Virus record (IMG/VR): IMGVR_UViG_3300030329_003381
Location: 1-54,982 of that record
Source: a virus
Length of the DNA stretch: 54,982 nucleotides
Reading direction: 5' to 3' (one strand)
Shown here: piece by piece, positions 25,924 through 34,228 of the stretch
How the letters are laid out: every line of letters begins with the position of its first letter
Position numbering within the stretch: position 1 is the first letter of the stretch
Program-made: the position numbers and the translations under genes
The notes under the pieces: model-generated
Told to the model about the DNA's origin: nothing
Database searches by the model: none
Seen by the model: the letters and a program-made list of their open reading frames with translations, nothing else

Positions 25924-26036
25924 CTTATTATCACTTCTATTCCCATTATTGCAAAAGTAGTTACTAGCATTACTGGTACGGTGATTGCTGGGATAATTAT
26001 CACATATAATTGTGGATATTTTTTAAACAGATTCAT
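25920..26036 (-). CDS. Small membrane protein (38 aa)
   Basis: A 38-residue protein between the ERCC4 nuclease and the AAA+ ATPase with ATGA overlap on both sides. Nearly the whole product is a hydrophobic helix ('YVIIIPAITVPVMLVTTFAIMGI'-region) behind a short basic start. Coupling to two replication genes suggests co-expression but says nothing on function; membrane tethering is possible. Confidence 0.55.
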   Translation of the reverse strand: MNLFKKYPQLYVIIIPAITVPVMLVTTFAIMGIEVIIR

Positions 26037-26713
26037 TTCGATATCACATTATCCAACATGAATCGAATTCTTTGTAATCTACTTGGACCAATTCCTGGAA
26101 CTTTAAGCAATTCATCATCATCAGCATTCACTATACATCTTACTGTAGAAAATCTATCTAAAAGATTTTGTGCGACATCAGTCGGAACATTTAATAATAA
26201 TTTAACCACTTCTCTTTGTGGGTTTTCAGTTCGTTTTATTCTTCTATCTTTAATCTGATCCAGCTTCCCTTCTGCAATCTTTTTCAAGAGTTTCGTAGCC
26301 ACCATCAAACCATCATTATGTGGATCAGAATAACCATCTTGTATCCAAATTACACTTCTCAATCCAAATCTAACTATTGCACTTGCAATTGCTCCTTGAA
26401 CGTGTTCTTCGGTTATCTTGCTCTTCTTGTAATACTTTTCTACTTCTTTGTAACTACCTGTAATAAGTAAAATTGGTATAGGCTCTGAAGCTAATCGTTT
26501 TAATTGATCTTCTAATCTACCTGATAGAAGACTTTGCATAAAATCAGAAATTGCTTTTCTTTCTATTGTAACTTTACCATCATCAGCATAAGCTGCATAG
26601 TCACCACATGATAAAGCTTTTACTGTAAATTCTATTCCATTGTGTTTAAGTAAAGTTCTTTGTTTAACTTTTTCTCTGGAATCAACAACAATCTCTATGT
26701 CTTTTGCGGCCAT
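26033..26713 (-). CDS. ERCC4/XPF-family structure-specific nuclease
   Basis: The 226-residue protein shows the XPF signature: 'VDSRE' (Asp11), 'GDYA' (Asp38) and the catalytic 'ERK' (Glu51-Lys53) followed by 'AISDFMQSLLSGRLEDQL'. The C-terminus has a helix-hairpin-helix ('VPGIGPSRLQ', about 204-213) for DNA binding. It has the compact nuclease-plus-HhH build of archaeal XPF without a helicase domain. It would cut flaps or branched DNA during replication or recombination. It overlaps QueC by 19 nt. Confidence 0.85.
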   Translation of the reverse strand: MAAKDIEIVVDSREKVKQRTLLKHNGIEFTVKALSCGDYAAYADDGKVTIERKAISDFMQSLLSGRLEDQLKRLASEPIPILLITGSYKEVEKYYKKSKITEEHVQGAIASAIVRFGLRSVIWIQDGYSDPHNDGLMVATKLLKKIAEGKLDQIKDRRIKRTENPQREVVKLLLNVPTDVAQNLLDRFSTVRCIVNADDDELLKVPGIGPSRLQRIRFMLDNVISK

Positions 26714-27435
26714 GTTTCTACTCCTTCATCATAAGCGATTGGATCTTTAATTCCTGCCTGACCGAAACCTAAGAGTCTGTATTCACAACTTGGACATTTG
26801 CCACAAGCTTTCATTCCACCTCGATAACAAGACCAAGTCTTATCCCAAGGTACTCCTACTTCCTCTCCTAATCTAACTACATCTGCTTTTGTAAGATACA
26901 CAATTGGTGCATGTACAAAAATATCATTTGTATGTGTTTTGATTACTTCGTTTACTTTTGCTATGTATTCTGGTCTGCAATCCGGATAACCAGAATAATC
27001 AATAATATTAGCACCATAAAAGATATCAGTATATCCCCATGACTGTGCATATCCAGCTGCAATGGCTAACATTATAGTATTTCTAAATGGTACATAAGTT
27101 GGTGGAACATCTGAAGTTGCACCATCTGGTATTTCAATATCAGAATCTTTACTCAAAGCTGTAACAAAATTACTTGCTAGATTATTCAAGTCAATTGTTT
27201 TCACATCAGCTTGATATTCCCAACCAACTTCTCTAGCACATATAATTTCTTTACTATGGGTCTGACCATAATCAAAAGTTATACAACCTACTTCTCTAGA
27301 ACAAGATTTAGCTAGTCCTAAACAAGTTGCACTATCCATTCCACCAGATATTATTACTAGTGTCTTAGACAAGTTCAACTTTCTTGAAGTCGACATAACT
27401 TCACTTGTTGATTTACCCCATTCCATAAAATTCAT
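26695..27435 (-). CDS. queC: 7-cyano-7-deazaguanine (preQ0) synthase QueC
   Basis: QueC is an ATP-dependent enzyme that converts 7-carboxy-7-deazaguanine to preQ0 with ammonia. The sequence has the PP-loop 'SGGMDSATC' (about 30-38), 'FDYGQTHSKEI', the 'FRNTIMLAIAAGYA' segment and the zinc-binding Cys cluster 'SCYRGGMKACGKCPSC' near residues 203-218. At 246 residues it is of normal length with all motifs kept. The gene starts with TAATG on the stop of a small zinc gene. Together with FolE, QueE and QueD in the same strand it completes the preQ0 pathway. Confidence 0.95.
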   Translation of the reverse strand: MNFMEWGKSTSEVMSTSRKLNLSKTLVIISGGMDSATCLGLAKSCSREVGCITFDYGQTHSKEIICAREVGWEYQADVKTIDLNNLASNFVTALSKDSDIEIPDGATSDVPPTYVPFRNTIMLAIAAGYAQSWGYTDIFYGANIIDYSGYPDCRPEYIAKVNEVIKTHTNDIFVHAPIVYLTKADVVRLGEEVGVPWDKTWSCYRGGMKACGKCPSCEYRLLGFGQAGIKDPIAYDEGVETWPQKT

Positions 27436-27671
27436 TAGTATAACTCCATTCCTATTTTACACATAGGACAAACTGTTTTTCCATCTACTTGTTTCATTTC
27501 TTTTGGACAAAAGTCACCAGGACATTCATCACATCTTTGCAGATGAGAACTGAAACATCCTTTACAACCTTCCATTCCGCATCCCGCACAATCTTCTATA
27601 CAATACTGACAAAGAACAATCCCACATTTACTGCATAGCACTGTATGTTCACAATGTCTGACATCAGTCAT
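27435..27671 (-). CDS. Cysteine-rich zinc-binding protein (78 aa) between queC and folE
   Basis: Fourteen of 78 residues are cysteine, arranged as repeated CxxC and CxxxC pairs ('CSKCGIVLCQYC', 'CAGCGMEGCKGC', 'CDECPGDFC', 'CPMC'). That is enough for about three zinc sites, like B-box, RING-like or DnaJ-like zinc folds. It is inserted between two pathway genes with TAATG and ATG overlaps, so it is co-translated. Its function is unknown; regulation or assembly of the modification enzymes is one possibility. Confidence 0.7.
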   Translation of the reverse strand: MTDVRHCEHTVLCSKCGIVLCQYCIEDCAGCGMEGCKGCFSSHLQRCDECPGDFCPKEMKQVDGKTVCPMCKIGMELY

Positions 27672-28252
27672 TACGCCTTTCCTAGATTAAGCAAATCTAA
27701 AAATTCTTGTCGAGGATTAAATCCTTCTGGTGGCTTTGCAAATACACCTGTTAAACTACTTGTAGTAGTTACTGTCTCAGGTTGTTTTACGCCTCGAGCA
27801 CGCATACAGTTGTGAATGCCTTTACAAACAACCATTACCCCTTTACAATTCAAACCTTTGTGTAAAACGTTTGCCAACTCAGAAGTATAATCCTCTTGTA
27901 TCCAAGGATATCTTGCAAGATCAATAGCAATACGTGAGAGTTTTGAAAGTCCTATTGCTTTTCCTTCTGGAACATATCCTATGTATACGTCGTATTCTAT
28001 CAACAACATATGATGTGGACACATTGAAAACGTTTTAATTGGGTCTTGTACCACTAAGCCATTATTAATTGTTGGGAATGTAGCTTTAAAATGATCACAC
28101 AATGATTCATCGATTTGTTTTTTAGACAAACCTTGATAAACTGCGAGCCATTTAGCAAATCGTTTTGGCGTGTCATTAAAGTTGATATCTCCACCCCAAC
28201 CCATGACATCAACTAATTCTTCGATTAGTCTTTCTATCTTTTCGGTTTTCAT
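27671..28252 (-). CDS. folE: GTP cyclohydrolase I (FolE type)
   Basis: FolE turns GTP into dihydroneopterin triphosphate, the first step towards preQ0. The 193 residues keep the zinc ligands Cys78 and His81 in 'CPHHMLLIEYDVYIGYVPEGK' and Cys149 in 'HNCMRARG', and the substrate loop 'GLSKLSRI'. I chose the ATG that overlaps the QueE stop by ATGA rather than an upstream in-frame ATG inside QueE, because it gives the standard N-terminus. In a virus this step feeds base modification. Confidence 0.93.
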   Translation of the reverse strand: MKTEKIERLIEELVDVMGWGGDINFNDTPKRFAKWLAVYQGLSKKQIDESLCDHFKATFPTINNGLVVQDPIKTFSMCPHHMLLIEYDVYIGYVPEGKAIGLSKLSRIAIDLARYPWIQEDYTSELANVLHKGLNCKGVMVVCKGIHNCMRARGVKQPETVTTTSSLTGVFAKPPEGFNPRQEFLDLLNLGKA

Positions 28253-29139
28253 ATCCCGTCCATTTCTCCTGGCCAATATATTTTGTGAAGTTGACATAAT
28301 ACTCTACAATTATTTGTGTGAACTGAGTTTAAAAACGTTTCGGCGAACTCAGCATAGGACAACCATCCTTTGGGCAATTTACCCGCCTCATGTGCCGGCT
28401 GTTGAAACTTTTCAAGATACAGACTATAATCCCTTAAAGTCTCTGCGTATTCTTTATTCTTTTTAACTTCAGCTTCTGACCACATGACAGGTTGAATCGT
28501 AACGTTAATAGGATCGAAGAATTTAATTTGGTTCAAAGCATATGTAATATCTTCTTTAGTTTTTGCTATAGCCATTTTAAATTCAATTTTATTTCTTAAA
28601 GTTTCATTTTCTATACAAGCACCAATAAATTCATTCTGTACTGTTTGATCTCCTTTAAATGCTCTACTAGCTGGAGGTTTTAAATCAATAGTAATGAAAT
28701 CTAATTTATCAAGTAATGGAACATATACTTCTTCTCCTGCTGTAATCATATGCCATATCTTTTTATGATTAGGATTTCTCTTTTCAAACCATTCTATGAA
28801 ATGCAATATATCTTTTGAGAACTCTGTTGGTTCACCACCAGTCCACCAAATACGATCTACATTCCAAAACTCTTTCATAAACATTTCTTCCAAGTCTTCA
28901 AATGTATATCTTGTACCTAAAGGTTTACTATTTTTCTTTCCAGGCCAAGTAGACATTGCATCACACCAGGAACAGCCTACATTGCATCCTTGAAATCTGA
29001 CAAAGATACAGCTTTGTCCTATAAAATTACCTTCACCATTAATTGTAGGATAAGGTCTTTCATATAAATATAAAGCCTCTTCTCCCCAGCCTAATGGTTT
29101 TTCAATCACATTCGTTTGATTCTTCATTTTCATCTTCAT
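28249..29139 (-). CDS. queE: 7-carboxy-7-deazaguanine synthase QueE (radical SAM)
   Basis: QueE converts 6-carboxy-tetrahydropterin to 7-carboxy-7-deazaguanine. The sequence has 'PTINGEGNFIGQSCIFVRF' and the radical-SAM cluster motif CxxxCxxC ('CNVGCSWC', Cys52, Cys56, Cys59). 'WWTGGEPTEF' and 'FITIDLKPP' follow as in the family. The length, 296 residues, is a little above usual. Several ATG codons lie close together at the start ('MKMKMK'), and the true start could be four codons in. It overlaps FolE by ATGA. Confidence 0.93.
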   Translation of the reverse strand: MKMKMKNQTNVIEKPLGWGEEALYLYERPYPTINGEGNFIGQSCIFVRFQGCNVGCSWCDAMSTWPGKKNSKPLGTRYTFEDLEEMFMKEFWNVDRIWWTGGEPTEFSKDILHFIEWFEKRNPNHKKIWHMITAGEEVYVPLLDKLDFITIDLKPPASRAFKGDQTVQNEFIGACIENETLRNKIEFKMAIAKTKEDITYALNQIKFFDPINVTIQPVMWSEAEVKKNKEYAETLRDYSLYLEKFQQPAHEAGKLPKGWLSYAEFAETFLNSVHTNNCRVLCQLHKIYWPGEMDGI

Positions 29140-29173
29140 CTCTTAACCATGCCCATTCTGGTCTTTCTTTCAT
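29102..29173 (-). CDS. Possible micro-protein upstream of queE (23 aa)
   Basis: A 23-codon frame starts by ATGA overlap on the stop of the small zinc gene before it and runs into the start of queE. The product is acidic with three aromatic residues at the start ('ERPEWAWLRDEDENEE'). It may be a real coupled micro-gene or a device that controls queE translation. Support is only position and coupling. Confidence 0.3.
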   Translation of the reverse strand: MKERPEWAWLRDEDENEESNECD

Positions 29174-29283
29174 CTCAAAGCAGTTCCACAATGCAAGCAT
29201 CTCAAAACTTCTTCGCTCCAATCTACTCCACAATGATTAACGGTATTGTTTGTTTGGGTTGTTGGGCCATTGTCCGGTGACAA
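29170..29283 (-). CDS. Possible small zinc-ribbon protein (37 aa)
   Basis: A 37-residue product that starts at TTG inside the preceding gene. It has 'HCGVD' and 'CLHCGTALR', the back half of a short zinc ribbon with Trp between. A longer reading in this frame exists but would be read across a gene that is clearly real in another frame, so the short start is chosen. It leads by ATGA into the next small frame. Confidence 0.4.
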   Translation of the reverse strand: MSPDNGPTTQTNNTVNHCGVDWSEEVLRCLHCGTALR

Positions 29284-29446
29284 TATCTTTTCCAGCTTGC
29301 CATTCAGGACTTCCTCTTTCAACACTGATTCTACCTTTCCCGGAACATCTTCTACAGTTGGCGATCGTGACTCTTCCAATTTCATCTCGTCTCCGATATT
29401 GACCAGTTCCTTTGCAAGTATGACACCAAACATTTTCTTTGCTCAA
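29237..29446 (-). CDS. DnaJ-type zinc-finger protein (69 aa)
   Basis: The protein has 'CHTCKGTG' and 'CRRCSGKG', two CxxCxGxG knuckles like the zinc centre of DnaJ. A basic tail follows ('SPEWQAGKDIVTGQWPNN'). It is coupled to the QueD gene by ATGA. A lone DnaJ-like zinc centre can act as a protein or RNA-binding module; no specific role is known. Confidence 0.65.
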   Translation of the reverse strand: MSKENVWCHTCKGTGQYRRRDEIGRVTIANCRRCSGKGRISVERGSPEWQAGKDIVTGQWPNNPNKQYR

Positions 29447-29817
29447 ACTTCAATACCATACTTTCCAGTCTCCCAAATTCGTAAGCCCACTTTCGCGTCT
29501 TTATGTTTAAGTAATAATTCGACTTGGATTAATTTTTGTAATTCTTTTACTAGAGTTTCTGTATCCATTCCACCAATGTATCTAATTTTATTTTTAGACT
29601 CATCTGGTTCGCCTAAATGATCTAAACTTCCCAACACTGCTACTTTAATGTCTTTAAAGTCGACCCAATCTTTCGTCTTAACTCTAACTTCTAAATATGC
29701 ATCTAAATGATTATGTGGTTTAAGACAAGCCTTGTCAACTAATTCAGGTCGGTCTTTAGCTATGAAATGTCTAAAACTAAACGTAGTTTTAAATAAACGA
29801 GTATAGTTAATAGCCAT
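29443..29817 (-). CDS. queD: 6-pyruvoyl-tetrahydropterin synthase / QueD
   Basis: QueD makes 6-carboxy-tetrahydropterin, the second step to preQ0. The zinc ligands appear as His17 in 'FSFRHF' and His35/His37 in 'CLKPHNHLDAYLEV', with Cys31 in the catalytic place. 'DHLGE' and the final 'RIWETGKYG' agree with the family. Length is 124 residues, as usual. The spacing is slightly divergent ('PHNH' for 'HGHN'). It sits within two genes of QueE. Confidence 0.85.
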   Translation of the reverse strand: MAINYTRLFKTTFSFRHFIAKDRPELVDKACLKPHNHLDAYLEVRVKTKDWVDFKDIKVAVLGSLDHLGEPDESKNKIRYIGGMDTETLVKELQKLIQVELLLKHKDAKVGLRIWETGKYGIEV

Positions 29818-29822
29818 CTCCT

Positions 29823-30176
29823 TTACCTCCCTTCTTCTTCTTCTTTCGTTTCATAGTCATCTTTCCATACACCTTCTACTTGCTCTAATTCCCCTTTCAC
29901 GGATAATATTGCATATCCTAGTCTTACATAATTCAAAAGATCTAACCAGTTATCTTTTATAGACTCGTGATTTGGTTCTTTTGCATTAGGAGAATATAAG
30001 CTTAATAATCTATTTAAATGTTTATTCATAAAAGTATAGGCACTATACCATCCAAATGGGAACATATCCGATATGTCAACTGATCCGCTATTGTAATCCT
30101 GATCTTTTGAACCGAAAAGCAAAGCGTCAGCCTCATCAGTCATTTCAGCTATTTTCTTCCTTACTTCGTCATCCAT
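29823..30176 (-). CDS. DUF1599/MazG-like nucleotide-associated protein
   Basis: The 117-residue helical protein has 'KDQDYNSG', 'FMNKHLNRLLSLY' and 'DNWLDLLNYVRLGYAIL', the pattern of DUF1599, a MazG-related helical family linked in the literature to modified-nucleotide systems. Such proteins may bind or hydrolyse nucleotides. Its position directly beside QueD and PolB makes clean-up of nucleotide pools plausible. The tail is a Glu/Lys run. Confidence 0.65.
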   Translation of the reverse strand: MDDEVRKKIAEMTDEADALLFGSKDQDYNSGSVDISDMFPFGWYSAYTFMNKHLNRLLSLYSPNAKEPNHESIKDNWLDLLNYVRLGYAILSVKGELEQVEGVWKDDYETKEEEEGR

Positions 30177-30321
30177 CTTCTTCTACCTTCTTTTCCTGAG
30201 CTGCTATTACTTCATCCACACTAATAGCTGTGCACGAATGCGTAACAGTATCTATAACGTACCAATAATCGTCTGTAGTTATATACATCTTACCTTCTTT
30301 TACTTCAAACTTACAATCCAT
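30169..30321 (-). CDS. Micro-protein (50 aa)
   Basis: A 50-residue protein overlapping the DUF1599-like gene by 8 nt and the nuclease by 11 nt. It begins 'CKFEVKEGKMYITTDDYWYVIDTV', a beta-hairpin-like start, and ends in a helix with charged residues. No motif is recognised; support is the open frame filling the interval. Confidence 0.45.
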   Translation of the reverse strand: MDCKFEVKEGKMYITTDDYWYVIDTVTHSCTAISVDEVIAAQEKKVEEDG

Positions 30322-31123
30322 TTAAATCAAAATCTCCTTCACCAAAACTATACAAACAATCATTCGAATATTTACACCAACCACATAATGGACTCAAGTT
30401 CTTCTCGAACGGTCCTTTTGCTTTAATTTTTTTCACCAATTTATTATATTGATTCTCAACTGCCTTTAATGACATTGAATGGAATCTTTCAACATGATAT
30501 TGTTTTAGCATTGGATTTATACAAGCCCAATGTGTTACAGGTAAATCATACATCTTAAGTTTGTTAAGGATAATTGCATACCACCCTGTTTCCGCTCTTA
30601 GACTCGTCAAGGTCCTATCTTTGGACAAATTATAAGAACGTCCAGTCTTATATTCCACAACACATAAGGCTTTCTCTGCTGGTAAATAATCTAACCTATC
30701 AACATGCCCTGTTCGTGGATACTCACCAGGCAAGTTAACATATAGCTCTGTTGCTACTGGCATGTAAACTTTGTCTAGCTCTTTCTCGTATGCCGTCTTT
30801 GCCATGATAAATCGTCTAGCCTCAAATTCAGCAAAGTAATCAAACCAATCGTCAATGCGTTCATTGTCAGGCAGCCGAGTTCGAATATATTTAACTAGAT
30901 CCTGTTCACTATCAAGTCTCCTCATCTCCTCAAGATCTATTTTTGGAAAGAAATCATCACATCCTACATGGAAGATTTGACCTTTTCCAGTAGGGGTTTT
31001 ATCATCAACTATCGGTTGAACATAAGCATCATAATCTGGGTCACGGAAAAAGAAATACTCGAATTGTTTCTCACAATGCTTAAACATCATGAATGCAGTC
31101 TTTCTAATCTTTTTGTTTTCCAT
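30311..31123 (-). CDS. RecB/Cas4-like PD-(D/E)xK nuclease with probable iron-sulfur cluster
   Basis: The 270-residue protein has a RecB-family nuclease core: His52 ('IFHVG'), Asp142 in 'GHVDRLDYL', then Glu157 and Lys159 in 'VVEYKTG', and 'ETGWYA'. One cysteine near the N-terminus (Cys17) and three near the C-terminus ('CGWCKYSNDC', Cys246, Cys249, Cys255) match the four-cysteine cluster of Cas4/AddB nucleases. It probably degrades DNA ends during recombination or replication. A Cas4-like role in CRISPR is unlikely because no cas gene is near. Confidence 0.85.
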   Translation of the reverse strand: MENKKIRKTAFMMFKHCEKQFEYFFFRDPDYDAYVQPIVDDKTPTGKGQIFHVGCDDFFPKIDLEEMRRLDSEQDLVKYIRTRLPDNERIDDWFDYFAEFEARRFIMAKTAYEKELDKVYMPVATELYVNLPGEYPRTGHVDRLDYLPAEKALCVVEYKTGRSYNLSKDRTLTSLRAETGWYAIILNKLKMYDLPVTHWACINPMLKQYHVERFHSMSLKAVENQYNKLVKKIKAKGPFEKNLSPLCGWCKYSNDCLYSFGEGDFDLNGL

Positions 31124-31358
31124 TTCTAATCCTCGAGTAGATTAACATACCAATATTTATCATAGGTATCACTTCAATCAAATCTACACCATACAGGAAG
31201 AAATCTAATACTGGATGTACATGAGAAATTATACCCAGTTCTAAATAAAGATCTGCGTTCCATATCATATGTGGTATTTGGATATAAATGATAATCGCAG
31301 TTAATAATAATGATTCTGTTATATGTGAATCATACCATTGCCAGAATCTATTCCACAT
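31104..31358 (-). CDS. Membrane protein (84 aa)
   Basis: Two hydrophobic regions (about 15-32 'ESLLLTAIIIYIQIPHMI' and 44-75) flank aromatic residues. The start 'MWNRFWQWYDSH' is Trp-rich. It overlaps the nuclease start by 20 nt. It belongs to the set of small membrane proteins placed between replication genes. No family is known to me. Confidence 0.6.
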   Translation of the reverse strand: MWNRFWQWYDSHITESLLLTAIIIYIQIPHMIWNADLYLELGIISHVHPVLDFFLYGVDLIEVIPMINIGMLIYSRIRNGKQKD

Positions 31359-31470
31359 CTTTACCTACCTCTTTTCCACAAGTCCTACAATAAAATTTAA
31401 ATTCCTTAAAGAATAAATTAGGATGGTTACATATCCAAGCTCTTTCATGGAATTCGTCTACATCACTCAT
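31348..31470 (-). CDS. Zinc-ribbon-like micro-protein (40 aa)
   Basis: A 40-codon gene with 'WICNHPN' and 'CRTCGKEVG', giving Cys14, His16, Cys28 and Cys31 as probable zinc ligands. It starts inside the end of the gene before it and overlaps the membrane protein start. One of at least twenty such tiny zinc proteins in the window. Confidence 0.55.
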   Translation of the reverse strand: MSDVDEFHERAWICNHPNLFFKEFKFYCRTCGKEVGKDVE

Positions 31471-31639
31471 CTTCACCTGCCTCCTTTGCTTCATCTGCTT
31501 TAGCTAAAGCCATTGCTGATAATTTAATAAAAGTGTTCCTTTCATCTTGATTTGGATTATTTTGTTTAGCAAACGCTCGTTCATACCAATTAAGTATGTT
31601 TTGGTAATCCTTTACTGTTAATGTTATATCCATACTCAT
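31463..31639 (-). CDS. Helical micro-protein behind PolB (58 aa)
   Basis: A 58-residue protein that overlaps the PolB stop by ATGA. It is helical with 'YQNILNWYERAFAKQNN' and 'TFIKLSAMALAKADEAKEAG'. There is no cysteine or membrane segment. A polymerase partner is a possible role because of the coupling, but no motif confirms it. Confidence 0.55.
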   Translation of the reverse strand: MSMDITLTVKDYQNILNWYERAFAKQNNPNQDERNTFIKLSAMALAKADEAKEAGEDE

Positions 31640-33999
31640 TTAAACCATTGATCCAATTGTTGTTCTCCATCTATTACTACTCTCCAATGATATCCCATTG
31701 CATCAAGAATAGGTTCGAATTTCTTCTTCACTATCTTCTCAAACATAATACCAAAGTCTATTTCAACTTCTGGAGGCAATTTATGATGTTCTTGTATGCA
31801 AATAACATCTGTGGGCATTAATGGTGAACTGACCCTTTTGACATATAATAATCTTGGGGCAGCTGATTCATCATACCTCCACCCTAGAGTTTTTCCATAT
31901 TCCATTCCTCTCCACCAAGGCGAAGATTCATTCGCAGTGTGTATCTGTCTCGGCACCGCTATCTCATACGGATTAACGTCCTCAAATTTATTTTTTATAT
32001 TTTTTATCAAAGCCAGAGCTCCGCTTTCGTTGTCGTCGATCAACCAAACCTTAAAGAAATGTTCCATAGTATGCTTTAATATATCAGGAGTATCACTACG
32101 TCTTGTTTCGAATCCTTTAACGTACACTTCATTAGTCTTAGTTCCTTCTGACCAAGTCATCTTTGCAGCATACTTTTTCTTAACAGGTACCCATTTACCT
32201 TTACTTATCTTTCTTCTCTTAAAGGCAATCTTATCAAAGAACTTTTCAAACTTTACGTCAATCTCGCTTCCTGTAACTCCCATAGACTTTAGCTTAGTAT
32301 CTAAATATTCATGTATCAAATCTTTAACTATAAATCCACCATCGAGATTTTTACAGTTCACAAATACACTATCTGTATCTCCATATTCTACAGGATAACC
32401 TTTGGTTTTTAAATGCTCAGCAAGCCCATTAATAACCATTCTTCCAACTGCTGTAATTGCATTCGCACAATCGGGATCAAATAATCTGAATCGTGGAAAG
32501 GCCATGACGCCGTAGAAGCTAGTAATAATGAATTTATCAGCGGTATCTTCCTCCTCTAATGCTTTGTATTGTGGTGAGTCATGTCCAAATTCTTTTTCAG
32601 CAGCACGCTTTCTTTCTCTTACTCTCTCTCTCAGAGCTCTGAATTCAGTAATGGTTTCTGGCATAATTCCTTTTTGGATTTTAGGATCAAGAAACCTATA
32701 TTCATTTCCTTTTTCATCGTTAATCACAATTGTTCCTTCTTTGTTTTTTGTCTCAGGCGATATATTAAAGCCCGCAATAATGCTAGGATATAGAGCTGCT
32801 GCGTCAAATACTCCAATGTTGTAGTGAGTACCTGGTGACGGCAATAATACCATGCCTCCTTTAACATCTCTTTCAATTTCTCCTCTAGGTTTACTTGGTA
32901 GTATTCGATTACCTCGTCTTAATAAGATCGCATGGTCAATTATTTGTTCTTTAGAAGTCGTCTGAGGTAATGTGCAACCACTTAATTTAGCAACAGCTAA
33001 TGCTTGTTCTATTAATTTCTCTTTGACTATAATATTCTTTTCATTCTCAACATCAGTCTGACAATAATTAATAACTATATTTGGATCTTTTTCCCATGTA
33101 GCTTTAATTTTATCTCCATAATCTTCCCACTCTACATCTAGTTCTTTTTTAGCTACCGCATGCAAGTTATAACTATTCATCTGACCTGATGGATTCTTTT
33201 TAACCTTATATGCAGCCAAGGCATCAAAGATTATCCTACCTGCTATTTGAAATTTATGATGTACTTTTTTATCTGGAGCAGTCCAATGTCTTATTTCAGC
33301 TTTGTGTACAGGTGATAATGCATTCTTATCAATGCCAAGGTGGTCCATTCTAGCCATAATCCAACTAGCGTCATAGTCAACATTCCAACCTGTAATAATG
33401 TCTGGATCATGTTTCTTTAATAAGTTTAAAAACTCTTTCCACATTTCTTTCTCATTTGTTCCATTTGTAGAGAAAGTATATTGTTTATCTTCATAGCTAT
33501 CCCAAACAATCACACAAGCAGTTTGATATTGTGGTGTTTCCCAAGTTGGTACTATATCTGGTGTAGATATAACTTCAACGTCAACTACCCAAGTTCTTAA
33601 TTCAATATCAGTTGCATCTGCTGGTACGATTCTATTATATTCATTTAATTCAAAACCATCAGTAATACCTAGTTCTATTAACTTGCATTCAGGCCAATGA
33701 ATATCTGCTTCATGATGAGGTAATCCATCTCTAAGATCAATTACGTCACCTGGCATTTTAGAAGTAATCTTCCATAAAGGTTTTCCATAGATACTAGTGT
33801 ATCCTGATTCAACTTTTTTAACTTTCTTTTGTAAATCTAAATTATAATCTGGTTCTGTAGCAGACCAAAAGTAACTTGTTAATCCTTCTTGTCTAATACT
33901 ATAACGTTTTCCGTCATCTCCTCTAGCAAAGACAAGGAGAATAGGTTTATAATTTCCTCTCTCGTATAATTGGATTGCGTCAATTTTACGGTAGCGCAT
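31636..33999 (-). CDS. polB: Family B DNA polymerase
   Basis: The 787-residue enzyme copies the viral genome and proofreads. The exonuclease domain shows ExoI 'VVDVEV' (Asp140, Glu142), ExoII 'GWNVDYD' (204-210) and ExoIII 'YCQTD' (312-316). The polymerase domain shows motif A 'DAAALYPSI' (399-407), motif B around 'SFYGV' (494-498) and motif C 'YGDTDSV' (539-545). The size and the order fit archaeal and viral PolB. The N-terminal uracil-sensing pocket is not clear. It is protein- or RNA-primed; no primase is evident in the window. Confidence 0.95.
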   Translation of the reverse strand: MRYRKIDAIQLYERGNYKPILLVFARGDDGKRYSIRQEGLTSYFWSATEPDYNLDLQKKVKKVESGYTSIYGKPLWKITSKMPGDVIDLRDGLPHHEADIHWPECKLIELGITDGFELNEYNRIVPADATDIELRTWVVDVEVISTPDIVPTWETPQYQTACVIVWDSYEDKQYTFSTNGTNEKEMWKEFLNLLKKHDPDIITGWNVDYDASWIMARMDHLGIDKNALSPVHKAEIRHWTAPDKKVHHKFQIAGRIIFDALAAYKVKKNPSGQMNSYNLHAVAKKELDVEWEDYGDKIKATWEKDPNIVINYCQTDVENEKNIIVKEKLIEQALAVAKLSGCTLPQTTSKEQIIDHAILLRRGNRILPSKPRGEIERDVKGGMVLLPSPGTHYNIGVFDAAALYPSIIAGFNISPETKNKEGTIVINDEKGNEYRFLDPKIQKGIMPETITEFRALRERVRERKRAAEKEFGHDSPQYKALEEEDTADKFIITSFYGVMAFPRFRLFDPDCANAITAVGRMVINGLAEHLKTKGYPVEYGDTDSVFVNCKNLDGGFIVKDLIHEYLDTKLKSMGVTGSEIDVKFEKFFDKIAFKRRKISKGKWVPVKKKYAAKMTWSEGTKTNEVYVKGFETRRSDTPDILKHTMEHFFKVWLIDDNESGALALIKNIKNKFEDVNPYEIAVPRQIHTANESSPWWRGMEYGKTLGWRYDESAAPRLLYVKRVSSPLMPTDVICIQEHHKLPPEVEIDFGIMFEKIVKKKFEPILDAMGYHWRVVIDGEQQLDQWFK

Positions 34000-34228
34000 G
34001 ATCGACCATTCCGTTACTCATCTTGACATACTTTTTATTTTCAATGGCAGCTGATAGAGCAATAGCATATTCGATAAATTCATCAACAAATACTTCTGCA
34101 ACAACTTGGTCTTCATTTATTAATTTAAGTATAGGCCCCATATGTGGATCATATTTCCATTCCTTGTGAGTATAATAAATACTTTCAGTTTGAGTTTCTC
34201 TATGAGGATCTCCGTGATCAATTACCAT
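33986..34228 (-). CDS. Hypothetical protein upstream of PolB (80 aa)
   Basis: The protein starts with a His-rich 'VIDHGDPHRETQTES', then 'HMGPILKLINEDQVVAEVFVDEFIEYAIALSAAI', which forms one beta strand pair and a helix. It overlaps PolB by 14 nt and the phosphoribosyltransferase by 7 nt. I do not recognise it. Confidence 0.55.
   Translation of the reverse strand: MVIDHGDPHRETQTESIYYTHKEWKYDPHMGPILKLINEDQVVAEVFVDEFIEYAIALSAAIENKKYVKMSNGMVDHALP

Noticed and set aside
31796-32398. A 200-codon plus-strand frame inside PolB
   Set aside because: It is a shadow of PolB motifs B and C regions; the Ser/Leu/Phe composition is typical of an antisense reading.
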